From positions 580,185 through 644,184 of the forward strand of contig VXAU01001826.1 in the NCBI GenBank assembly GCA_013399695.1: a DNA stretch of 64,000 bases, read 5' to 3'. A program made the translations under genes and the position numbers. The notes under the pieces are model-generated. The model saw only the letters and a program-made list of their open reading frames with translations. It searched no databases and was not told where the DNA came from. The stretch is from Formicarius rufipectus. Taxonomy: Eukaryota > Chordata > Aves > Passeriformes > Formicariidae. Of this stretch, positions 39,901-51,900 are shown one piece after another. Positions within the stretch are counted from its first letter, which is position 1, and each line of letters opens with the position of its first letter.

Positions 39901-42900
39901 AGTACACAGAGATAAAGGAAGGAAAGGAGTAAGGGGGAAAGCTTGAGCCCATGTGAGGCAGAAATTCACATAAGCTTCTGCTCACATGAATAGAACTCAT
40001 GAGCTTGTGCTTAGCCAGTAAGCTGTGATTTGAGGCAAAGTCCTTGTGTGTGGCATCCTCCCATCCTTCAGGAAGGACCAGAACAGGTCCTGCAGTGTCT
40101 TCCCTGACTTTAACACTTAGAAAAAGTCTAGGCCTTCCTGCTTCACCTAAAATAGCAAGTGGTTTGGCATTCACCTGTCCAAGTGGCTGCCATCATCACT
40201 CATGGTTGCCAGGCATGTCATGAACAAGATAAAGTGAAGACATAAGAGTCTAGGTTATGATTTGCAGGTAGCAGAATCACTATGTGTAAGCTGTCAGATG
40301 CTAGTGGTATCAGACTGAGGATGAAATTTCACCCAAAATGGCTGCAGGAGCTATGTGGCATCTAAATGTAAGCACAGATCAAGTGTCAGTGGTTGTCAGA
40401 CACACACTTTGTTTACTTTTGGTCCAACATGAGTCCTTGAATGTTTCAACACTGAAAGTAGTTGTGCAGTTGCTCTTCTGTGGGCAGGAGATCACAAAAT
40501 CTTCATCTTGCATATTTATGCTGAGCAGATTCAGGAGGAACCACTGACCAAAAAGGAAATTAATAAATCATGTTTTAATACTTAGAACTCATTATTGTTA
40601 TTTCAAACCAATGTTATGATTAGATTTTATTTTCATCTGCAGCTCTTATTGCCTACCAGCGAGTCTTGGAGGGAAAGAGGCAAATTCCTATGGAACAGAT
40701 CACTGGGTACAGCTGGCATGACTATCTCAATGCAGGCTTTGAGATAGTTTGTCACTGGGGCTCCTGTTGCAACTAGTGGAGTTTTTCTCGGATTTTTCCT
40801 TTTACGAGTAAAAAGTGCATCTCAAATCATTCCGGCAGGTTGTACCAGAGACAAGTATCCAGAACTACCAGGTGTAACTTAAATTCTACTTGTAACAATG
40901 AGAACTCTTGAAAAGGTGATCACAGACTCATAATACCCCAATTCTGAATATGTTACTCTAAGAATATTTTGACCTTGCTAGATTTGCTCACTGTAAGGGC
41001 TGGTGACCAGCTGCCAAGTCTGTTGGGTGTCATTTTATGTGCATTCGCATGTAGCAGTCTCTGAGAAGACCAGTCTGGCAGTGCATCTGCTGAATCCCTT
41101 AGATCATCTTTGAGTTACACCGGGAGATTTCGTCTGGCAGCGAGATAACTGCTTGGAGTTCTGTCTCAGCATTCTAGGCTATAACAAAATTTCCCCAGTT
41201 GGGTTAAAACTTAGGAAGTGCCTACAGGGTTGTTGCTATGTGCAATTAAACTATATACCTTCTGAAACAATGCTCTTTCCAGTATTTCCAGGAAGATTCC
41301 TTTCCTTTCCCTACAGGTAACAGTAAAACTTTAAGAAACTTGTGATCAGTTCTGACACAAGTTTCGTATATTAGATAATCAAATATCACAGTATTGTGAT
41401 ATTTTAAGCGTAGTAAGAACTTCTCTTATCTGTTACCGTAGGTGACCAGAAGCCATCTAGAGAATGTGAAAAGCAGTGTTAAAATTGTATAAATTTTTAT
41501 TACATCACATCACAAGTGTCTTCAGTTATCTACATGTTGCTAACACCCAGCCCCAGCTCTACACACTAAGCAAGAATGCATTCACAGCATTGTGTGCAAA
41601 TCTTTTAAGACCTCTACTGTGAAGTCAATACCAGAAACTAAACATCACCTTTATCCCACTAAGAGGAGTAAAACAGCTCTTCAGTAAAGAGCTTAATAAA
41701 TGGCAAATCATTGGTTTTGCTAATCTCTTTTAGTCTATTTTACTAGTCTATTTTTAACTACTTCTATTAGTGTTTTTAACTTTTCAGTGTACTTAAGAGT
41801 TGTTGCATGGATATACACGACACTATAGTGATCCTAGTGCCTGAAAATATTTGAATATGGATCTGCTTTTATTTTAGTGACTCTGGCTTTCAGCTAGCAT
41901 ACAGCTCTAACAGGCTTTTTCAATATCTTTTATTATATCATATAGCTTTCAGGCTATGTGACTATTGTCTAAATATTGTTAAATTACAGAGAGGAACATA
42001 ACACCTGGTGCATTTATTTCTGCACTGGCCTTTTTTTTTAATAACACTCCTGGTAAAGCAGTAAATTAACAAGAAAGATAAAAAGCAAGTGAAAAGCCTA
42101 CAGATCAACCGAGCTGAATAAGTAAGTTTATCAGTTTCAGTTTATTTCATAAAGTTAAAATGATGCAATGTTGCCTGGTTAGTACCAAACCCATATATAG
42201 AGATAGGCTTTTAAAATCTCAATTTGGAGAGCAGATCAGTCCAAGTGACTTGTCATTTGCTATTTCCGTTGTGGAAGGAGGTCAGAGTTCCTCGCCAATC
42301 ATGTTTGCATGGAAGGTTTTTGTCCTGTGCAAATCACTGCAAGTCATTAAAGTTTTCCAAAGCATTCAATGAATGTGTGCCAATCCAAAGACTTCCAAGA
42401 CTTCCTCTCTAGCTGAAATAGAATATAATGTAAGACATTTAGACCATTTTGAGTTGCTGAAATTTTAGGTAATCTTGTTTTTAGTTTATCAGTTGCTTTT
42501 TATTCCCCTCCAACTTTTGTTTTATTACAAGAAGTGTGGTTTACAAGAGCTAATATTTTAAAAAAAATTTCTATCCAAATGTAGTGCAGGTAGTAAGTAC
42601 TTTTCTCAGCACAGAAAAAAAAGTTGATTCTCTGGGACCAAAATCTGAACTGCAGGTAGGCTGGTATATGTTACACTCCTGTGCACAGAAGGTGACTCCT
42701 CGAACTTGTTTCTTCCACTTGCTTACCTGCAGGCAGACTGCTTTGATTGTAATATACATACCAGGAACTAGGGGCATAAGCTGAAGTAGCTTTCTTTGCA
42801 GCTTGCATTAAAATTTCTTGGACAACCCTCTATTTCTCTGAATTCAAACTCAGAAACTGCTTCTTGATACAGCCACTAAGAGAGATTGTTCTGGGAAGGG

Positions 42901-45900
42901 ACTCTGAAATCTAACATAACCACTCTCCATGTGGCTCCTGAACTTTTGGCCTTGGCCATAGTTGAGAAACTTGTATACATGCTGTGGAATTTTCCATAAG
43001 GTAATGGGTAAAGGCATTCCTTAGAAACAATAGAATTGAAATAAAGGTATGAGAGCCTTCATGGATGGGCAAAGACCATTAGTTGAGGGAAGAGCAGGAC
43101 TTGCTTGAGAAACTGTTGGTACCATTGGCTTGTGAAAGAGCTGTGGAGCGATTCATGTATTTCTCAAAAGTGTCAAGTAACTGACTATAGAAAGAGAGAG
43201 TATTTGTCAGTCTTTATATTTAGAAAGAGTATCTGGAAAATGATTTTTGCAATATGTAACAGTTTAGAGTATTAACTTGCTGTGTGGAAGTTGCAATTAG
43301 ACTGGCATAATTTGGCTAATCTCACAAAGGGCTTTATTTTTTTTAGGATTTAGTAGTTGATATAGATCTTTATCTGCCTGTTGAGACTTCTGAAAATCTG
43401 ATTTATCAAAGTTATTCAGGTTAAAATTGCTCTAAGCACATGACCAAAAAAGAGATAAAGAGGAAAAAAACCCAAAACATTTAGACAGTTTTCCAATGTC
43501 TTGATCAAAATGAGGACTGTGCTTTGGGTTTTGTTTTGCTTTTCCACTTTCCTAAGTATGAGGTCTCTTGTGTTTAATGTTAGGCTGTTTACTACAGGAT
43601 TCTGGAGGCTGTAGCCAAGCACAGCTCCCTGCTCAGGTACAGAACTCTGGCTCAGTGCAGAACCAGTAACCATGGTTGGTCTCCAAGGACAGCACAACTC
43701 TTATCTGCTTCCTTTCCCACTGAACTCTGCTTTGTTCCTTTTTATCTGTGTTGTTGCTATGACTGAATATGGTAATATGTTTATAAATCTTTTACACCAA
43801 AGCCAACTGTGTGATAAAGCATATCCTCTTGACTGTCTGAATAGAAACTTAAGAGGAGAAAAAAATATTTAATTTAGAAAGTTCAAAGGAAAGGGAGGCA
43901 GGCAGACTAGGAGCAGAATATTGATTGCAGCTTCATGCTAATCAAATCATATTGGTGAATAGGCTGCTACACCACCACAACTCTAAAAATAGAAAAACCT
44001 AATATGAGTTTAATATGTAGCAACTAGCATTATAAGAGAATTGGCGACTAGCATTTATGTATGTGCTTTAGAGAAACCCTGTATGTTTAACTTGGACGTA
44101 AGATCAACACGTCCCATTTTCTGTTGATAATTTAAAAAAAGAACCCCACTCTGAATTAAGATTATAAGGTGTTTTAAAAAGACCATCAGGTTTATTCCTG
44201 TGTAACATATAATACAGTGTAATAAAATTATATGGTGAACTTCTGTATCCTGCTTTAAATTGTTCTGTTGTGCTGTAATGGCCAAAGAATATGGGGTGAG
44301 CAGCCTGTTGCTTCATACAGGAGTTATAAGGAGATAAGAGGAACTGACCATGGCAGTGGCTTGATAGGGGCTCTCCAAATTCACTGTGGTTAGGTAAGGG
44401 AGGCAGTGACTTTCAATAAGCTGAAAAATAACTCTTAAAAATGTTCTGAACCATCTTCTGTTGTTTTCATACAGTTGCCACAGAAGTCGATTAGTGAGCT
44501 CTATGACACCTGAATTAAATTGTTACTCTAAAAACATTATAAAGACTTTAATCTCCCTGTCTTCATAGCCATCTTTGCTTGTCACTTTCTTCTGTGACTC
44601 TTGCTGTTGCCTAGTGCATTATTGGTGTTGCCTTTTTAGTCCTGCTGTCTCCTGTGATAGTTCTTGACCAGATCTGTGCTACACTGAATGCAATTTTGCC
44701 TAAACATATTAGTGAAGCAAAGAAGTTGCATACATTTGGTCTATAATATTTTATCTGTCCTCCCAATTACAATATCTAAGATAAGCGGGTTTAATTTCAC
44801 TCCATTAAATTACTTTTATATCAGCAACATGGTTTTAGCAGACTAAGAAAGATCAAGATGAACAGTTTTTTCCTACTGAATCTAATCTCATCTAAGTAAT
44901 TTAATGTGCTGTGCAACCGTACCATTTCTGAGCATGTTCCAGTAGCCTGCTAAACAAAGTCACTACTGTTTCTTGCCTGAGATTCTCATCTTGCAGTCCT
45001 GCATTTGAGAATGGGTTTTGTGTTGCATGGCAGAGAGAAAAGAGTGGAATTTTTGTTTGGTTGGTTTTGGTCTATTTATTTAGTTTATAGGCACTGAATT
45101 TGTGAGTAAATTTTATGGATAATACACATTCTCCTATGTATTTATACTAGATGAAGAGGTGTTCACAAAATATGCCCTGTAGTTTAAGTAGAAGCCAGTG
45201 AGCTTTGTAAGGAGCTTTTGGTATCAGCAGAAGCTCCTTTCACAGGAGTTCATTTTACCCTTGACATTTTAGTTCTGGCCAAACAGAAATAATGTATTTT
45301 CAGTTTGCAAATGTCTCTGAGGGGAAAAGTCTGCCTTCTCTTGTTAGTACTATCCTGGCAATGCATAATGGTTACTACTCAAGCATCTTCAAAATGACAT
45401 TAGAGGATTTGTACCATACTGTAAAAATTTAGTGAATCCTCATTACAGGAAGTTGTTCAAAAATAGGTTTTTTTAAATCTGTTAGTCTTAAAAAAATGGT
45501 AATTGAACACCTTTGTTACAAGTAATATAGTGACATAAGTATAATTTAACCTAGTTTATCTTCCAAAATAATCTGAATTACTTTCTCTAAGTAATTCAGC
45601 TTTATAAATTTCACTAATTGAGGAAGTGTGTTCTCAGAATAGGAATATTTCTAAGACTAGATAAAAATTTTGCTGTAGGGTTTTATTACTCTCTAATTGG
45701 GTGAATCTCTGATTTTCTCTTCAGTTGGACAAGACTTTTGCATTTTGGATTTTTAATTAATTGATGTTATCTTATTGACTTGTGGAACTTCTCTACAACA
45801 GTTTGTTTTATGGGTTGAGATACTCGCGTACTGTATATTAGTATTTGATGTGTATGGTGTATACAAAAATTAGAAAGAAAAAGGTAAAATGAAGTATGAA

Positions 45901-48900
45901 GTCATCACTCAGTAACAATAGTGGGTTGTTTTAGTTCAATAAAATTGATACAACAGTCTTAGCTGAACCTGGTTCAGAGAGAATAGACTGACAAAAATGT
46001 GTACTTTTTTTTAAAAATAAGCCTCCAATCACTTATAGGAATGATTCATGCCAATACGAACTCATAAACAATTTAAAAGATTATGTAGAAACTATTCAAA
46101 ATCTTGTGCTCACATAAAACATGTTTCTGGAGAGCCTACAAAGAACTAATTGAAGTAGTGTCCACTCTGTTGTGGTGTCTGTTATGTGCACAAGGAGCTC
46201 TTCAGAAAGGAGGATGCAGGGACATCTGCTTGTAGAGGTGCACTCATCTTCAAATCTTCAAAAGCTGTTCTATTTGTGTCTCTTTACTGGGAAGAGGGTT
46301 TTTTTTTGTTTGTCTGTTTTTGTTTTTGTTTTTTTTTTGTTTGGTTTTGGGTTTTTGTTGTTTGTTTTTGTTTTTTTTTTTTTTTGTTTTTGTTTTGTTT
46401 TGTTGGTTTTTTTTGTGAATTCTTATTTAGTTGTTACTATTTGAATGGATTGTTAGCGTGTAACCTTAAAATATCATGCCAAGAGCAGGTTCTCCAGAAG
46501 GTGTACATCAATTGAAACACTATATGTGTATGAGATTTTCTTGGACTAGTACTTGCTTATAACAAAAATAATGTTATGTATATTAAAAAAAATAATTAAA
46601 AGCGGATCTTTATACATGTATATTCATATAAATAACAAGATAGTAAACTTACAATTAATATTTGAAGACTTCCTCCGGAATAAGGAGAACTGTAGATCTG
46701 TTCACAAATGGAAAGCATCACCTGTGACCCAGCTTCATAGCACAGTCACAGTAGCAGAAAACCTTTTTGCTTTTCAAAACAATGTTTTTTATATTAACCT
46801 GGGGGGCAATGTTTCATTTTCTTCCAGGAGAAAGATATGCAAAGAACAATGCCTGAGCAGGAGATTGTGATGTTGTCGCATAAGGCTTCAGTAAAAGGAA
46901 AGGTTTAAGGTTCTGTTGTTGTGATCCTTGGGAGGTAGAGGGTTAAATCCATTGAATTTGCAGACAATTTTGGTACTTAATGAACTGCAGTTATGTTTTC
47001 TCCAGAGTTAATTCAGAGCAATGTTAATCAGTTATATATAGTGGCTAAAAATGCCATTTTTGCAGCAGTGGTTTTGAATAATAAATGACTTACTTGTACA
47101 ATAATGCATCTGTGTGAGTCAAGTTTTAATCTTATTTTGCCCAGTGAAACAAGTTTTTGTTAATAAAAGCAATGTAAAACTCCTCCTTTTTTAAAGTAGG
47201 CTCTAAAATAAAATCTTTAATCTCTTTTTCTGGGCTTCTTTTTTGTTTGTTTGCTTTTTGTTTTGGGTTGTTTTTGTTTTGTTGTTGTTTATTTCTTTCA
47301 GTTTGTTTAGATCATGAGGCATGGCCAGTTGTTTTGAGTTTTAGTGGCTCAAACTTCATGCAGTTCCCAGCCTTTGGGCTTTGTATGGTACTAGGTAAAA
47401 ATACATGCCTTTGATATCTGGTGTGGATCAAAAACATGTGCTTATATGTGTAATGTGGCAAACAGTGTACTTGTGTATATGAATAATGACAGTTTAATAA
47501 AATAAAGTTACCTTGTCAAGAGATGTGCTAGTTATTGTGGAGAGGTAAATAATCTGCTTAGTCATGTAATGTCGCAAAGCAGACCCTGTTCTTTTATTAG
47601 ACCTTCATATAAACAAATGAACTACAGGTCCTGTGGAAAGGCAGAACTGCTGATGTAACAGATGCGTATGTCTGAGATTTTACTTTATGAGCCCAGCATG
47701 GAGAGAAGCAGGGAGGAAAAGGAAGAAGCAAGCAGGCTCCCTTAAATAAGCGACTCAGTTCATGTACAGGACAAGATGTGATTGTTTGTATGCTCAGGAT
47801 GTGCTGCTGCAGCATTAACGCAAATGAAAGGATCCTATGCGTGATGAAGCTATTGTTCCCTTGTTTATAAACAGAAGTTTTGCAGTGGTTTAAACAAACA
47901 ACATCCCCAAGTCTTGAGTCTTTTGCCTCTGATGGCCAGTCTATCTAGATTTACTGTTTTATCTCTGAATGATAGTACTTCAAAATTCCCTGCTACTGTG
48001 AAGTCTTATTGTTCATAATGTTTTAATTTTTAAGGTTCAAAATAGGTTTTATGTAAGCATTGCCAGCTCAAAGCAGTAAAAAAATAATGAATTAGACTAA
48101 AATCAGCACTGGGCTGTGGGGTTAATTTTTGTAGGTCTATAAATTACATATTTAAATTTTCCTTAATGTTGTCTCTATTTTGGGGCAATAAGGCCTTGGC
48201 TGGTTTTTGGCCTTTAAGTTACATGTGGGCGTTATTTCTCTGTAACTGAGGGTAGGAAACTTAGTTGTATTCCCCTGGAAGTCTCTTGTGTGATTGCATA
48301 GTTCCAGGAGCTGGGATTTCAGGAAATGCTTAGACAACCTGAATAGCAATGGAATTAAGAGTTGACTATGAAACTGAAAAAAACCAGGTGTAGGCAGCAG
48401 GTGACCTGTTGTAATTTTATCAATGTGGAATAGTTTGTGATAAGTTAGACGATGCAATGATGTGAAGATAACACACTAAATCATAAGTGGTGGGAAGCAT
48501 ATGCTGTAGCTATGAGAAGTGATTTGTCATAGCAGGGATGTTGATGACTTTTTATCAAATTCACATTAATGGAAAAGGGTTTAATAACTGAAAATGTATA
48601 GCTGGCTTTTCACAGAGTATCTGGAAAATGTCATTCTTTCCATCTATTTGAACATTTTACAAACAGAAAGCTTATTACTGAATGGGAGGGGGACAAAATC
48701 CATAGAAAGTGAGGAGGAAAGGGGGGCACTTACTAGAATCACTAAAAATGAGTTGAACAATTAACGTAGAAGAGTTACAGAACATCTTGCATCACTCTTC
48801 AAAAGTATCTTACCCTCACGCTGTTTCATTGTGGGTGTACTTTGAGGGGTTTGTGTCAGCTGAAAGACACTTCCCTTCCATGGGTGTAGGAGTGCAGGCT

Positions 48901-51900
48901 TCTCAAGAGCATTGCTCGATGGAACCACCCCTTTAGCACCTGTGACTCCCAAATATTTCGTTATATTACTATGGAAATCTGAGACAGAAGGAACATACAC
49001 ATTAAAGTGACATTTATTTTGATTTGACTTAGGAGAAAGTATTTTACTGAGTCGTTTTTAATTAATGGTACTTATCTTAAGAGCAGGAACTGATGTAAAG
49101 CAAAATGGTTAACCAAGGGGTGTGGCATCTACCTCTTGCCTGCTTAAGAAATGAGCTTAGTGAATTTGAGTATTAGTTCATTGCTGTATTGGACAGTGAT
49201 TCTTTTCCTTTTTTTCCACATGACTGCTGGACAGTAAATGCAAAGTAACTTGCTTACTTTTATAGAGGCCTGTTGTTTTCAGTTTTCAGTGTCTAGGCAC
49301 AGAAGTATTTGAACTGGTTTGCCTATGTCAGTTTTATGCTGCTGAACAGCTTGGAACAGCACTGAGTTGAGAGTGGTGACACTGGATTTCCAGTAGATGT
49401 TGTTGGGTTTTGAAGGAGCTGGTGTTAGCAATGAAGCAAAAAACTGACTCTTGCCCCCATTGTTCTCTTCTCCCATTACTTTAATCCAAAATAGTGCCAT
49501 ATCTAAATACTTATTTACACACAAGCCACGACCCAGATAATTTGGCGTTAGTTCAGTCCTTTATTCAGAAATCAGAGAAAAGGTTATTTCTGGGATACTT
49601 CTGGTTTGAACTGAGCATGGCTGTTGGACTTGAGGCAAACCAGTGTTGGTGTGAACTTGACTTTTTGGGTCACAGGTTACACATGGCTCTTTGGCATTGA
49701 CCAAATTAGACCAAGAGAATAAAAGCTATTTTTCTAGTCACACCAGAACTTCACTGTATATGCTTTCTTTGGAATTGCTTTCTACAGAGTTTATTTTAAA
49801 ACATTTTAAAATTTGGAGGGGTTTTTTTAGTTAAACTAAAATTGTAAGCACATTTACATCTCTCTTGAAGTACCTGTGCTTACAGTCTCAGCTCTGTGGT
49901 GCTAATGAATTAAAGCAGAGGCAAACATAGGTGATCAAACTGACCCTGAGAAGGAGTGGGTTCAATATCTGACATCTTGCTTAGTACACTTAGTAGCTTA
50001 GACTATATCTGAGGTCTTGCCAAAGTTGCTTAGTATAACAACTGAATTCTTGTAATTACCAGACCATGTTGACATAGTGGAGAAAAATTTTCAGGAGTAT
50101 CCAAATCTCTACAGGCTAGTCTGTCTTTTTATGATGCCTTACTCATGAAATGGCCTTTCATTTTCCCAGCCTTTGAATGTTGAAGAGCAGATACCTGCCA
50201 AAGTGTCTCTGACTACTACCTGGAATAATGCCCTTATGCGTGTTAGTGAGATGCCTTACAGCTTTAATTTGGGGTATTTTGATAGGTGATAGAAGATTTC
50301 CTGATGATAAGAACCACCTTCTGTGTTGACTCCAACAGCATTTGCCAGGTGGTCTCACACAAATCACTCTGGATCTCCCATTTACTCAGTAAAAAGCAGA
50401 AACAGGGTTTGCTGTCTCCCTCCATTTGTATACTTTCAAACCTCTGCATGATTATCAGCATGATTATTAGCATGATGCTTGTAGGTACTTCTAGATATTA
50501 CTATAAAGCAGCTCTTAAAAAAAAAAATGAGCAGAAGGTGTTTTGCTGTAACATACTGTACAAAAATGTTGAGGGCTGATTTTATGTAACTTAAAAACTT
50601 TTATGGTGCCTTAGCACCATTTTAAGAGTTCCATGAAGGACTCTTCTGTGGATCTTAGAAGGAACAGTGAACTTGAAAGAGGTGGTAAAACTCTCACCCC
50701 ACATACATTTCTGCTTTGGAATATACTGAAAAAGTATTAAAACCTCCTTTGTGTGCTTTTTACCTATTGGAACCCCCGTGCTTCTGAAATATGCACATTT
50801 CTTGACAAAAAGAGAAGTGCTCCAGATTATTTTTGTTGCTATGGCTAAATTCTAAAAGCTTTAGAGCTGCCTTAATCCTATTTCATATGCTCCTTATGGG
50901 ATTCTTTTTCTAAGCATTCATCAGATAACCCTCCAAAACTCTAGCAAGATAGACAAATTATCATAAGCTTCTTGTTTAGCTTGCACAGCTATGACTGGTG
51001 ATGGTACTGAGGTTCTTTGGAGAAAGAGAAAGAAGGAACCACCTGTAAACTGAGCCTATTTACATGTGTAGATCCTTTTATGTCTTCATGGTTTGCTTCT
51101 GTTAGTGAGGCAACCCAAACATGCATGCTTTCTGGAGCCTGATACATATATGCAGTCAATTGCTGTCTTGCAAATGCTTTTTTATCTCTGTGATTTTTTT
51201 CAGCTACTTTTTAAAAGTGTGTGAAAGAAATCTATGAAATAAACAGTAGAGTTCAGTTTGATACCTAAACATAGGTGGCTTATCTGTCAGGTGTTAGTGG
51301 GGAGCCATTGACAGAGCCATTGGAATACAGAAGTGATTCATCTGAGCAACCATGGGATGAGAGCTGCACTAGGGTGCCCTGCAAGCTCTCTCTGCTCTTT
51401 CACTGTGAATTTTTTTCTCCCAAATGGATCCCACCCAGGGTCTTTGGGGAAGAAGTAAGCTGCTAGGTCTGCTTTATATTTTCCAACCAGAGGGTATAAT
51501 GACCAATCTGCAAGGGCTTTTAAGCATGATATTCTCACCAGTTCAGCAGATCCTGTCAATACGGAATCCCTTTCCAACATTCTTCCTTGTGGCACTGGGG
51601 CACATGGGTCCTTTTGTGCTCTGGGCTCATGGTTAGCATGGCCTGCAAATCTGCCCTTTGTGCTGCTTTTGCAGGCAGTAAGCAATGATGCCAATGAAAT
51701 CCCTATCCTTGCTCCTGTGATTGGATATTTAAGTTCCTATTGTGCTCCTAATGCCTCTCGATGAGTGGCAGGCTGCCTCTTACCAAGCCCTCCACTTAAC
51801 ATTTAACACAGAAGGTAAACCTGCCAATTCATGAATAATGAAGGGATTCTTAGCAGTGCCCTGTATTCACTGCACCAAGCAGTTATTCTGCTATGCCTTT

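Noticed and set aside
46172..46515. Phe/Val-rich open frames suggesting a membrane protein
   Set aside because: They are translations of the T/G-rich low-complexity tract.
49279..49524. 81-codon minus-strand frame that looks protein-like, between two antisense candidates
   Set aside because: No acceptor and donor pair frames it and no family is recognisable. Not enough to list as an exon.
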